Positions 44,037 through 56,046 of a stretch of DNA of 64,000 bases are shown here, piece after piece; the stretch's first letter is position 1, and each line of letters begins with the position of its first letter. This DNA is from Chimonanthus salicifolius (taxonomy: Eukaryota; Streptophyta; Magnoliopsida; Laurales; Calycanthaceae). A program made the translations under genes and the position numbers. The notes below the pieces were generated by a model, which had not been told where the DNA came from, made no database searches, and saw nothing but the letters and a program-made list of their open reading frames with translations. The DNA is taken from positions 19,287,828 through 19,351,827 of the forward strand of contig CM023540.1 in NCBI GenBank assembly GCA_013350335.1, read 5' to 3'.

Positions 44037-47000
44037 CACGTTAATCCAAAGAAATTTACAAATTCAATGTATATTTTGATAAATGATATTTTGATTATGA
44101 AAGAGAGAATACACAAATACCTTTAGTATCTAAAGAGCATATTATTATTAATCCAATAAATATTCTTATAGAAACATTAATCTCACACATAATAATGATT
44201 GTCATTTTTTTATGAAGATGTGCACGCATCTCACAAATAGGAGACTTATCGAACTAATCTTCAGGGTATGTGTAGAATTTATCAGACTAATCTTTGAGAC
44301 AAGTAAAACTGATCGGAAGTCTAGGGTCCTCTCTTTTCTTTGTTGATCCGATCATAGATTTTGAATGCCATTTCATCGTTTCGGTCCCCAATTGGGTTGG
44401 CTTATTTTCTTTTGGATCCGAATGAGACTCGATGTCCGCATTATTAGCCCTCCCAATTCAGCACACACAGGATCCGCATCTACGGGGATTGGCCTATTGG
44501 TATTGAACGCGAATCTTATTCAAGATCCCACTTCTTGAAGCAGACATCATGACCGTCAGACTAACCCCTTAAGATTAATGAATGCCAATTTTTCATTAAA
44601 AAAATAAAAAATCAAGACTTCTCTTATAAAAATTTGAATCTAAACATTTTGCAAATGTTACAAAAGAAAATATTCATAAACTCATGTTCTGTTAATATAT
44701 TCAAAAACTCTGATATAATAAACATACAAGACTCAGATAAAAACAAAAATCTGCTCATCCAAAGGGTACCCAATTTCATTTTTTTTTTTAAAAAAAAAAA
44801 AAATTTGGGATGCTGCGTGTCCTCTTCAAATGCCACGTGTCAGCTCCCCAGAGCCTCATCTCAAATTTCCATGTTTAAATATAACCGGCCAAAATAATGT
44901 ATTCTTAGATATGTGAACTAATGCAAAGCCCAACTTGGCAGACAGTATCAAATCCTCCATGATACTATTCTCAATATTCTAATCAACTAAGGAGGGTTCC
45001 ACCTCACACATGTTCACACATAGGAAACAAAAAAGAAACATAAGGAATATTCCATTGTCCATAATCATTTTTATCAAGTAATTCACTTAACACTACCTTA
45101 AAAATTAATTAAATCAAACCTTCATTCATAATGATGAAACTGAGTCAGAGATAATCCTATCTTAATTATAAATTTTGTTTTAGTTAATGAATTCTGACCC
45201 AAACCGACCGTCAGCTGCCGATTCACGAAGGTTCGCCATGCGGCTCTTGTATTTTATAGGTTTTCTTATGCAAGATTCTTATTGCTGCTGCTACTTCATC
45301 ACTTCCCCATGTGCTTCATAATTATTTTAAATGGAAATGCAATTTTTATTCTATTAATTAATTAAGTTCACTTACTATTTTAGAAAATACGGTTAGCAGG
45401 AGAAAGTTAATAATTATGGAGAGTAGGTATAGAAGTTGAGTCAAAGGTTTAGTTGCTTCCAAGTTTTGAAAATGTAAGATTTATTACGGTGGAAACGAGA
45501 GAAGAGAAAACTAAAGAATTATATGAGATTGGATCACTTTAATTATTAAATTGATCTTTTGGGCCGAAAACCCACTCTCAACGATTTTCCATATCACTCA
45601 AAATGTTTTAATATAGAGTCTAGTGTATTTTTATTTGTTCAGTTCAAATTCCAAAAAGTGGGTATTTTGAATATGTCGCTCAGCTCAAGCCTAGATTTAG
45701 AAAACTTGGTTATGACCTCACTTGCAACCCTAATAAAGAATCATAGATTTCATTGAAATACAAGTGTTCTATAGTTTCAATTAATCAAAGTATTTAAAAA
45801 GAGTCAATTATCAATCTTCATAGGATGATTAAAAGATCACCATCCACAATGAGCAAAACTAATGTTGAGAGGAAACATCTTTTCTACTATACAAAAAACA
45901 GCAATATCGAAAAGAAAACAGAAATGAGAAATTCAATCACAGAGAATCAAACTAAAACATAAAGATTTGCGTGGTTCTCTCTTGATACATCTACGGATTC
46001 AACACAAATCTATTATGTTCAAAGGCAAAAACAAAAGAGAGACGGTTTTTATTACAGATTTTTCACACCCCTCTATCTCTCACGAAAACAACATTGCAGA
46101 CCGAATCGACAGTACATCTCTGATAATTAGGCTCCACAAAACCTAATAAACGAATGTGTGAATAACTCATTTTAAAAGGTTTTTTGTTTCACATTATTGT
46201 GTGCATGTAGATGAAAAAATTTAACAATTAATAAAGACATTAGTGTTTTTAATAAAAAAACAACAATATTTTTTTTAAATAAAAGAATAAATCTAGTACC
46301 CCTTATTATTACAATCACAGATGCCCCTATCACCTACTAAAGACTTTTACTAATATTACAATGACATTAAAAGGGTCTCTTATGGGTTTCATATACTTTC
46401 ACATTTTAGATTTGATTGATCTATTAGTGTTAAAAGGAAAATAAAACAATCAATAAGCAAAATTCTTCTTATCTTGTCACATTCAAAATTATCTGTATTC
46501 TTTCTCTTCTTATTTTATCATATTAAAAAAAAAAAGAAAAAGAAGAAGGATAAACTACTATAAATATTGTTACTTTTAAGAAGTGTGGTGAAAACGCATG
46601 GCTTTTGGTGGAACACAATGCAAAGGTTAAACCAGAGTTTGTCAGTGGCTAAGAGCATAACCGAATAATTTAATTTTTTTTGTTTTTGTGGTTGCCACTT
46701 ATGTCATGCCTATAACCTTATCTAGGGTTTTGGGCTTTAGCCATAAGTGGCAAAATGACTGCTAGAGAATAACAATTTTAATCTCTATGTCTAAGGTGAC
46801 AGACAAATTTTTTATAATTTTGTTTCCAATTGTTCCATTGTCAACTGTAAGATTACTTGATTACTTTGAGATAATTCTACCACATAAAAGATGCAGAGAT
46901 GATAGACTATTAGTTAAGATATAAAAATGTCAAATTAATAAAGTATTATTTTCTTATATTGACATGATATTTTATATATAAATTGACTAATTACTGTACA

Positions 47001-47271
47001 TAAAGTATTGACACCAACTGTATGGTCATTGTTATAAATCCTAATTTCATCCTATCTGAAGTTAGTTTTTTAAGTTTTTTTTTAACAATGTATCTTTATC
47101 TTATATTAGAGGTGAGACTAATCTTATTAGCATGTGTAAACCACCCAATCTACATATACTGGTTATTGAGGAGTAACCTCATTGAGAGTGGCCCAAAGAG
47201 GTTTGAGCGTGAATCGAATTCAGGACCTTCCTTCGTGAGGATAACTTCTTGAGCGTCAGGCCAACCCCCTT
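44037..47271. other. Spacer with retroelement scraps
   Basis: 45980-46145 includes CGACAGTACATCTCTGATAA and GGCTCCACAAAACCT, related to 26270-26305, and looks like part of an LTR. GAATCGAATTCAGGACC (47211-47227) is a B-box-like SINE scrap on the minus strand. A G-box CCACGTGTCAG lies at 44832-44842. No gene recognised. Confidence 0.4.
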
Positions 47272-47735
47272 TGTAATGATCCGACTCCTCCAGCAAGTAG
47301 TTGTCCACTTTGAGCCCACCTGACCCACAAAATTTTATATTTGGGCCCAGCTCAACTCCAGGCCCAAAAGGCCTCTTATTTGGGAGAGGGAGCTCCACTC
47401 TTTATAACTTATCCTCACATCCCCTCCCTGGGCGATGTGGGACTTCTTTCTCATATGCCCAAGTGAAAATAGGTTCCACAATCCACCCCCTTAAGTCCAG
47501 AACCGTCTTCGGCTTGGCCACAATACAAAGGCAGAGGGTCCACATAGGCAAAGGGTTAAACCTGCTCTGATAACATTTGTATTAACCCAACTCCCCTAGT
47601 AAGATATTGTTCTCTTTGGGCCCACATGATCCGTAAGATTTTGCATTTAGGTCCGGCTAACCTCCAGGTCTAAAAGGCCTCTTGCTTAGGAGAGGGGACT
47701 TCTTTCCCACGTACCCAAATAGGCAGGGTGTCACA
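47272..47735 (-). mobile_element. Complete TRIM element with target-site duplication
   Basis: LTRs at 47272-47480 and 47578-47735 share CCACTTTGAGCCCAC / CTCTTTGGGCCCAC, AAGATTTT..ATTT, CCTCCAGG and AAAAGGCCTCTT. On the minus strand LTRs start TGTGACACCC / TGTGGAACC and end in ACA. The primer site TGTTATCAGAGCAGG follows the right LTR (plus CCTGCTCTGATAACA), and a polypurine GGACTTAAGGGGGTGG precedes the left LTR. The 5-bp repeat CCCTT flanks both sides (47267-47271 and 47736-47740). Only about 97 bp of interior and no protein, the definition of a TRIM. Confidence 0.88.
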
Positions 47736-47740
47736 CCCTT

Positions 47741-48442
47741 TAGCTTAAGGCCAACCCTTTCAAATACATGATGCGGATAATCATTCGACTATTTAACATG
47801 TCCCTATTTATTTCTTTCCTCCATATCTTAAGAGGTTGATCTCTCCTTTTTATTCTTACGATCTAATGCTTCTTAACTTTAGACACTGAATTGATGTCTG
47901 GACTTCTACTAATTCAATACATGTTAGTTTCTCAAGGCCAATATCTCAAAATTCATTGACATTTAAAGCTCGGCTCTTTAGTGGCCCTCCTTTGAATTGT
48001 ATGGCCAAATTGTGTTGTACCGGGCGATCAGCCTACCTCTCGGAGTCTTATGGCCTTCGGGCCGAGCCTGTCTTGGGATGGGCTTGGGCTTGAATATATG
48101 GGTCAAATGAATCGGCTTGGATCTTAAGCTTTTACAATTGATCAAAAGTTTAACATATCAAGTAGCAGTAGGGATGGGAATTCAGCCCGAGGGCCTGAAA
48201 GCTTGAAGAACCCGGCTCAAGAAAATGTGGATCAGCTCTATACTGTAGCAGCCTCATGTCGGATGCTTAAATAACTTATAAATATAGATTGAAATGGGTT
48301 TATTCCTTTATTGATTGAAAATTAATGAAAACAAAATTGCATGAGCCCCATATTGGCAATATGGCTACGCTAGGGTGCATCAGCAATAAAATGTGGGTCT
48401 ATCCATAAATGAATTTGATAACTCAAAAACCCAAATGACAAG
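47741..48442. other. Spacer without recognised genes
   Basis: Mixed composition, no motif-bearing frame or terminal repeats found. Confidence 0.4.
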
Positions 48443-48455
48443 AATGCAAATTACA

Positions 48456-48621
48456 CCCACATGGGTGTAGCTCAAGTGGTTGCCTCCCGCCTCAGGAAGC
48501 GGGAGGTTGTGGATTCGAGCTCTTATGGCCTAACCTTTGCGTGCTCTAGGGGTAGTGGGCTCACCCGTGGGAGCTTTATGCTGGGTATCCTGCGGTTTCC
48601 CACATGTAAATTAAAAAAAAA
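48456..48621 (+). mobile_element. Full-length tRNA-derived SINE (family 1) with 13-bp target duplication
   Basis: The exact repeat AATGCAAATTACA lies at 48443-48455 and 48622-48634. Between them: GGGTGTAGCTCAAGTGGTTG (A box), GGTTGTGGATTCGAGCTC (B box), CTATGGCC-like body, CTAGGGGTAGTGGGCTCACC, GGGAGCTTTATGCTGGGTAT and an A-rich tail. The intact duplication indicates a fairly young insertion. It is not a tRNA gene, since it cannot close an acceptor stem. Confidence 0.9.
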
Positions 48622-48634
48622 AATGCAAATTACA

Positions 48635-50226
48635 TATTTATTGTTAATAAATATGTTATCTATTAAATTCTATGAGGATAAAACCCTAATATTTACACTC
48701 ATATATTCCATAGTATATGTATTACCTTTCATATTTATTATAACAAAAAAATATCACATATGAGATATAATTGGATTTCACCATTTGCATTAAATGTGTT
48801 CATCACTTACTTTATTTTTTCTTTTTCTTTTTTAATTTCTTTTGTATATCTATTTTAGTATATAATAATAACATGTTGTATTGGTTCTTTATAAGATTTG
48901 TGTTGCTTTTTTATATGGGAACTTAATTATTTACTAAATCTAATTTTCGTTTTTAGAAGAGAATACCAATATTTCTAGTTTTGAAAATATTCTAATTCGA
49001 ATCCAAGTGGATTGAGTTTGGATTATATATTTATGAATCCAATATGATCCAAATCAGACACTATTTTCGAATCTTACCTAGATGATGTCTTCTTAATTCG
49101 TATCTCAATTAATATGGGAAAAACAAAAATAATCACACCACAAAAAGAATATAAATCAAGTAAAAAATAACAAACTACCATTCCATGACACACATTTTAT
49201 GTGGAAAACTATTCAATGTGAAGTTAAAATCATGGGGAAAAATCTATGAGAAGTTTCCACTAAATATAAAGAGAGTACAAACTCGAAAAATTACAAGAAA
49301 TTTGAAAAAAATAAATACAAAGTTGCCTCTTTGATGTCTTCAAAACCCATTTTCACCTCACATACAATCCTTGCTTGTAAAGAAGAAGAATTCTAATCTC
49401 GAGGAGTTACTCTTTCTTTTTTTCCTTTAATGTTTTATCTTCTTATCATCATTAGAGTCATTTATTTTGTGACTGAATTTTGATTTATGCACCGATACTT
49501 TCTTTTTAATGGACAACTGGTGACAAGATCAAATGAGCTTTTGGTCCTCTTAATGAGTTGGAAGCGTACTATATAATATTAAGTAAAGCCTGAAGGCCAA
49601 AACAAGCTCTATACACATCCACTGGTATTCAGGAAGAGATTAGACTGAAATATAGACATGCATCAATTAGCAAGGATTTGAAGGAGAACCAAACATTTAT
49701 AAAGGAGAAAAGTAACTCATATACTGATCAAATACTACCGACTTCTGAAAGGGTGTTCTTTATAAACAAAAGGCACTAACTGAGACTGCCATAGATCTAG
49801 TCTAGAATTAACTTAGCTGTCTCTTGTACCTATACTTTTCATTAATATAATTTGTTCTCTTCGTTAGCGCTCGAATATAACTTGAAGCATTTTAACTGTT
49901 CCAACATCAGATGCATAAAAGAGAACTGGAAACTGATATTAGGGAAAGTATCTGTGTAGCAACTATTCACAAGTAGTTCAACTAGCCCTTTCTATAATAT
50001 TTACAGCATAAAATTTCAAACAATCACACAACAGTTCAAAAGCCTTTACAGATCTCTGCTCACAGCTTCAGAGAAGGATTTAACAAAGCTATTTTCGTCT
50101 ATCCATGGCTGATTAGTTGAAGAGCTAAAAGATGGGTTACAATATGCACTTTATACAGCAGAATGAAGTCGGAAGCATTGCAATGAAAAGCTGCACTTAC
50201 CAAGACAAGCTCATTGTGAATTGTCT
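48635..50226. other. Spacer and CDF 3' UTR
   Basis: The part next to 50226 should hold the 3' UTR of the minus-strand CDF gene (A/T-rich, ATAAAATT- and AATATAA-like signals near 50000). Otherwise no gene or element recognised. Confidence 0.4.
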
Positions 50227-53200
50227 TCATGTGCTTTCTTGAAACGCATTAGAACGGGATAGAGCTGCAGGATTTGCTCTCAAGACCTGTTGGGTATCTA
50301 TCATAGGCTGAAATGTTTTGTAGATACCACTTTGTGCGGTGTATTCATTGGGCTCATGCTTAATGCCAAGAGTAACCCATATAGAACTTTTCATAACCTC
50401 ATTTGGATCATCGATTCTCAATGTCTTCGGAACCCACAGACACTTTTCTTTCTCTTCACCATGAAAATTCGTATCTCTAGAGTGCTTGCCTAGCGTTGGT
50501 GAGCAGTTAACTGAACAACCATTAGCAGAGGATTGTGATGCGCCACCGTCAGACCTAGCATATGGCACATTCCATGCTCCACCAGTCCAACCAGGCAAGG
50601 TCCCCCAATAGGGGGCATGCACTAAAGGGAAAGAAACATTTGGTGCACACAGGGCAGGAGCTGCCACTGTTGGTGTTGAGCTCCACTGAACTGGACCAGG
50701 ATTGCCATTCTCTGGTTTGTGAATCAACTCTGAAGAGCACCTACCTGGTGCTATTGCAGTAACATTGTTCCAGGCTGGACTCCAAGGACCGGCCCAAGGA
50801 TTCGCAGGATGACAATGGAAATGATGTGTTGGAGAAAATCCATTGGAACCTAAACGTTTACACCCATGCTCCATTTGACAGAAGTTTTCAGTCACTTCAT
50901 TTTCTAAGCACGTAGACGCTGTTATGGAAGAACTGCAGGAAGGTTCCTCCCCATTTTCACTACAAGATACAAGGCCCTGATCGGCTTTTGTCTTCTTGTC
51001 TCCAAGATTCAGCACTGTTGCCATTGAATCACAGAGTGGCACATCTGGGCCAAACCTTAAGATGGTCCCATTCCCTTTTGGGGCCCCATTTGAGGGAGGG
51101 AGGCCAATTGGGAGAACTTGATAAGGCACTAAATTGGAGGTGTTGACATGAGCGACAGGCATTCCATCAGATGACATCACCATGTGATGGTATTGCGACA
51201 TCGGATGCTTATTTTTCCGCCGACCTGCACCCACAGGAACATTCCTCATTGTTCCTCCAGCTGTCCAGTATCTCTGACAGTTCTTGCAGAAGTGCCTTGG
51301 CTGATTAACATTGTAGTTGTTATAGTAACAAAATTTTGTCTCCATACTGTGGCATCGAGGGCAGGGGATGATCTTGTCCGTCTTCTTGAGACCTTTCTCT
51401 TCCCCACTTGCAGCATCAGTTTCCATTTCCTCTTCCTTATGTTTAGGATCAGCAGAAGATTTATCATTCACTCCTGTTGCTTTATTCTCATCCACATCAT
51501 CTTTCAGATCAGAAGAGCAATTTGGCCTACTAGGCTCTTCCTTGATACTTAGTATTGAAACTGTAACGTCTTCGGGTATACTTTCTCCACACTCATCCTG
51601 AAATTCAGAAGTGAATCGATCAGCTTCACATTAAAATGAAATAATTTACCAGGCATCAAACACATGAAAGGCTTGGGGTTGAGCCTGGATGAAATGCAGA
51701 TTGCAAGTGATTTGAATATCTTGGCAAAAAAATAGTCATCAGTTTATTCCATTCTTTTTTTCGTTCAGGTTTCACCAGAAACTGAAAAGCACAAGGTTTG
51801 GGTCAATGTGAAGATCTGTTTCCATTACCTACAAGATTTTTTATCAGAAGCAGAGAGGGAAAGCCTGGAAATTAGTACTATGCCTATTGTAGGTTTTAAC
51901 ATATCAGAGTTTGACATCCAAATGAACGACCGAATGGAAAACCATCCATTCTCACAAGATATCTGAACCAGTTGCTGTTGGGTTACAGCATTTAGACTGC
52001 TCTTGGATAAAGGCATCACAATGAAAAAATAATAATTTTCACTGTTTCGCAAAGATACAAATCATATAGCATAGATAACCACTATTTTTGGTTTAAAATT
52101 TGTTATTTTGAAAAAAGGCACTTTCCAGGAAAAGAACAATTTTCACCAGAAATAGAGAAGATTTAATCATTTTCGGTTAAAATCATTATTTACCAAAAAA
52201 AAAAAAGTACCTTTCTTCCACACATCTATCAGTACCTTGAATTCTTTGATTCATGAACAAATTCTCCACAGCCACCACCTCCTAAAAATACAATTTTGAG
52301 CACAACTAATCAAAGAATCTTTCCCCCCTCCTTCCATGAATTAAATTGAAAACAAACCCATTAGTTATAATTTCATTAAACTCAATAATTGAACATTTTC
52401 TGTATGAAATTTCTTGCGAACCATGATAAATTTCGAAAATACTTGGATCCAAAAAATTCAGGATAAGGTTTCAATGGAAAAATCTGTAACAATTACAACT
52501 TATTAAAACACCTGATTTACTATCAAATGATAATTAACAGGCAAAGGATCTTCATTTTTGGAATCCGCTAGTGGGCTTTTTTTAATAATAATACCAAAAA
52601 AAATGCTAAATTTTATTTTGTAATTTACAAAAATTAAAGTAGACTGACCCATTACTAAGAAATGAACAGTTTATTTTGGGATGTCCTGAAATAGACTCTG
52701 AACAATTTCTTTCAAATACGAATATGAACTCAACAAACTGAACGAAACAGAGGAAACAAAAGAAATCCTGAAATTTAATGTTTTTCTTCAGCGGAAACCA
52801 AAGTAGATGTTTTTATTTTATTAACTCAGGAAAGAATTTCTTACAGTTTCTATAAGAATTAAATAAGCAACTAAAAAGCGCAAAGTAAAGGCCCCAACAA
52901 TTTAACAGATAAACCACGAATATCTTCCCCCAAAAAAAAAAAAATCAGCACAAAAAGAAAACTAGAAATTTCCCAAATTTAAGCAGAAAAAGGAAACCCA
53001 AAATTCGGGTAGAACCAACCAGAATCCTCCAGAAATTTCTTCAAAGAAATGAAAAGACAATGATAAAGAGAAAGAGATTTGAAGAAAATAAAACAGGCAA
53101 ATTACATAAGCGAGGAGCTGAAGAAGGGCACCTCTTCATGGGAGAATTGCGGAACCGTAGCCGGATCGGATTTGTGGCCGGAGTCTGCCGGAATCTGACA

Positions 53201-53260
53201 GTCCGAGAGCGGGATCGTTTTTCCGAAGAGTTTGATCGTCGGATCTTTGGCCTCAGACAT
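50227..53260 (-). CDS. CDF: Cycling Dof factor (CDF-type Dof zinc-finger protein)
   Basis: Nuclear transcription factor; CDF proteins bind AAAG sites, repress CONSTANS and florigen genes, and are removed by FKF1/GIGANTEA. Exons 53260-53132 and 51597-50227 join in phase 0 (HEE|DECGES) to 499 aa. It starts [18 protein letters not shown], the conserved CDF N-terminus. The Dof domain begins at CPRC (C122, C125, C147, C150; then [19 protein letters not shown]). C-terminal CDF motifs are present: [15 protein letters not shown] and [20 protein letters not shown] then IWVTLGIK, the FKF1/GI-binding region. Intron 1 is 1534 bp, donor GAG|GTGCCC and acceptor TTTCAG. An alternative donor at AT|GTAATT would break the frame. 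Start ATG 53258-53260. It is intact; which CDF member cannot be said. Confidence 0.95.
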
Positions 53261-54030
53261 TTCCAAGCCGTCCAATTCACTCAAAAGTTTCTAAGCCGGA
53301 ATCGAAGAAATCCAAGCGCGTGTCCTCCTTCGAATTTTCAGACTTCAATGCATGAAAGAGCGAAGAAACGAAACCTAAGTAAGAAAACAAACGCAAAAAT
53401 CCCTTTTTCCCTCAACAACGCGCAAAGCACGTGACAGGGAGTCCAGATTGTCAATTGCTTCATAAATCACAGCGGACTTTTCATCATTTCTTGGAAAAAG
53501 GACAGATGTCAGTTTTAGAGGAAACCAATCAGATAGATAAATTGGAATATTTCCTGATCATTAATCTACTAAAATTCAGTAATTTTTTTTGTCTTACTTC
53601 ATTCGATTAAAGAATTTAAAATGAACAGAATTTTCTTATATGCATACTTTTATGACTCATTTCGAACGAGTAAAAAAAATAAATTATTAAAATCTAAAAA
53701 ATATATAATTTATATTTTTATTTGATAAGGTAAATATATTTAAATAGATGGTATATGTTATGTTTTTTATGTGGTGTAATGATGTGGAGTCACTGAGCAT
53801 AGTGGAGTGAGGTTACCGGGATGAGCCGGTTGGGGGGTGGTGCCAGCTAAGCATCCGAGTCAGAAAAGGAAAGAGATTCTCGGCCATTCTCGTCCACGAC
53901 TTATTTGTGGCTGTGAGTGACGTAGGACTGTCGTGAAAGACGACGGATGCACGCAGTAATGAAAGTACTGAAAGGGCGGCCGCTGGGTGTTGCTTTTGGG
54001 TTTGGTGGGTCTCATTTCCTCACATGAAAA
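53261..54030 (-). promoter_or_regulatory. CDF upstream region
   Basis: A G-box CACGTG sits at 53428-53433, about 170 bases before the ATG. The segment 53770-54020 is much more GC-rich than its AT-rich surroundings (GGTTACCGGGATGAGCCGGT, GGGCGGCCGCTGG) and contains TGACGTAGG. It may be a distal promoter or an unrelated insertion. Confidence 0.4.
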
Positions 54031-54340
54031 CCAATTTTTATTTATTTATTTATATTTTAGAATGTTAGTGGTCGAAAATATAATAGGGAAAAATTGCTCT
54101 GTAAACTTTAAGATGAGTTAAATAGTTTTTACAAATATGTAAAAAATAATAAATATATTTACTATAGAAAAAATTAAGTTTCTTTTGTTCATTTTAGTTT
54201 TTTAATTTAACAGTTTCAAATATAAAATATTGATTTTCATTATCAACTCACACTGTTGTAATGAATAAATTGAACTAACTTTTCTTAAATTGTATCCTCT
54301 ATGAGACCCTTTGTCCAATGCTCCAGCTCAACTAAATATA

Positions 54341-54605
54341 GGCCAACAATCTTTCTACGGGAGCTTTGTGTAACTATACATGGGTTTTAGTGTATTGCTA
54401 ATTTTAACCTTCACTCTTGACGTACTGAAAATTAAAAAAAGGAATGAACAACTAATCGACTCATTTACCGGATCACTTACTAACCACTTGACGAGCCGAT
54501 TTACTCTGTTTTCCAGTGCTGGAAGTGAGCCTATAAGGGTAAATTTGACAATACACTAAAACCCATGTCTGGTTATACAAAACTCCCGTGGGAGAATTGC
54601 TACCC
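54341..54605. mobile_element. Foldback element copy 3
   Basis: Left arm ACGGGAGCTTTGTGTAACTA, CATGGGTTTTAGTGTATTG; right arm is its complement (CAATACACTAAAACCCATG, CTCCCGTGGGAGAATTGCT). CTAAATATA (54332-54340) and TTAAATATA (54606-54614) agree at 8 of 9, a 9-bp target duplication. The interior keeps degenerate CGACTCATTTACCGGATCAC units. The shortest and probably simplest member. Confidence 0.8.
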
Positions 54606-54699
54606 TTAAATATAAAAGGAATATTAAATTTTTATAAAGAAGAAAACTACAAAATGCTCAAGCAGACAATCAATTTATCTCATTTTTTTCCCCATATGT

Positions 54700-54800
54700 C
54701 CAAGCCTCCTAGAGCATCCAACTAATCCTTGAGACATGCACGCCTCTTGCTTTCTGAAACAGATTTCTATCCATCACTCTAACCTCTTTCGATTTAAGAA
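54700..54800 (-). mobile_element. SINE-like fragment (family 2)
   Basis: CAAGCCTCCTAGAGCATCCA, TTGAGACATGCACGCCTC match the start of the minus-strand family 2 copies at 39288 and 61119; the B-box region is missing. Confidence 0.4.
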
Positions 54801-55086
54801 ACTTAATTGAACACTAAAAATTGAATGAGACTGAAATTTAATCTGATTAAACATATTTTCCACACTGTTTGGTTGAAAATAGTAACTTATTTCACAAATG
54901 TTGCCAACTCTGCAATTGAAAATATAGATTATCTTCACTTAGACATACATATTCCATTATTTTATCTTCACTCCACCATATTCTACTCTTATAACGTTGG
55001 AAAGAGTCTTGCTATAGGAATAGGGACTATGAACTTTGCCTCTATTATAATCTTTTCCCACAGCATGCATATAAGAATTTCTTACT

Positions 55087-55253
55087 TAAGTACTTCGACC
55101 GATATCTCGGCCGATAAAATTATCTCTCTTCATTATTTTTTTAATAAAAACCACCTAGATATCGGTCGATATTGTGATATCGGCGGATATGATGCGGCTG
55201 AGATATCTGCGTATCGGCTGATACGATTCGTATCGGTCGATATTCAGACCCCT
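55087..55253. repeat. Dispersed CGATATC-rich repeat, copy 2
   Basis: CGACCGATATCTCGGCCGAT, GATATCGGTCGATATTGTGA, CGGCTGAGATATCTGCGTAT and GTATCGGTCGATATT. Shares the vocabulary and order of 38589-38870, with an A/T-rich centre. The small frame at 54825-55256 is not believed to be coding. Confidence 0.55.
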
Positions 55254-55861
55254 TAAATAAATTTAATTGTAAAATCTCATTTCTTTAGTCAAATTTCAAT
55301 TTTTAAAATGAACCATGTACATTTGTTTTCCTATCATTAGGGGGGTTATTTTAATATTTGCAGGTTATTAGGTTAAGTTTGCTAACCATTGTGCCACTCC
55401 AAAGGCAAATAATAATATTATAATAAGAAGTATCCGATTCTCCTAATTTAAATTTGGTATTGAAGAATATGTATGGAAGAAAGTGTGCAATGCACTTCCT
55501 CTTAATAAGCCTAAGATAAGATGAAAATTAATTATGGCCTATAGCTTGTTTCACTTTCCAATTGATTCTTCATGTAACATGCCGTTCCCATATTCTCTTC
55601 CAACCATTAGGAAAATAGGAAAACTTTAATAAGAATTCAACTTTATCTAATTCAATTTTATTTGTAGAGTCATTTTGTTATATTGATTTTTCATAACATT
55701 GAATATATACATATTTTTTTCAAATCCATCTAATTCCATTATCACGAGTGGACTCTACATGAGTCCTCAATAATAAAACACTTTAAAGGGTGCATGTAGC
55801 TGTAGGTACGAGTTAATTAGTTATGACATAATGAAACTTAATTTGTAAATTTACAAGATCA

Positions 55862-56000
55862 ACATGCACGCCCGCAAATACGCACACATATGCACATTTA
55901 CACCAACACACTCATCCACCCATATACATGTGCGCACACACACACACAAGTACACAACACATGCCCACACACTCACCTACCCACACATATGCACGCGCGC
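55862..56000. repeat. CA-rich alternating purine-pyrimidine tract
   Basis: Imperfect CACACA runs with ATGCACGCGCGCAC and CACACATATGCAC. Such alternation can adopt Z-form DNA. The overlapping 60-codon frame is low-complexity. Confidence 0.75.
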
Positions 56001-56046
56001 ACAAGCAGATAAACTGTATAAGGAGATATTTGTCAAATTTCGATAG

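Noticed and set aside
48456..48621. tRNA gene candidate from A and B boxes
   Set aside because: No acceptor-stem closure, an A-rich tail and target-site duplication show it is a SINE.
55864..56046. His/Thr-rich 60-codon frame
   Set aside because: Direct translation of the CA-rich microsatellite.
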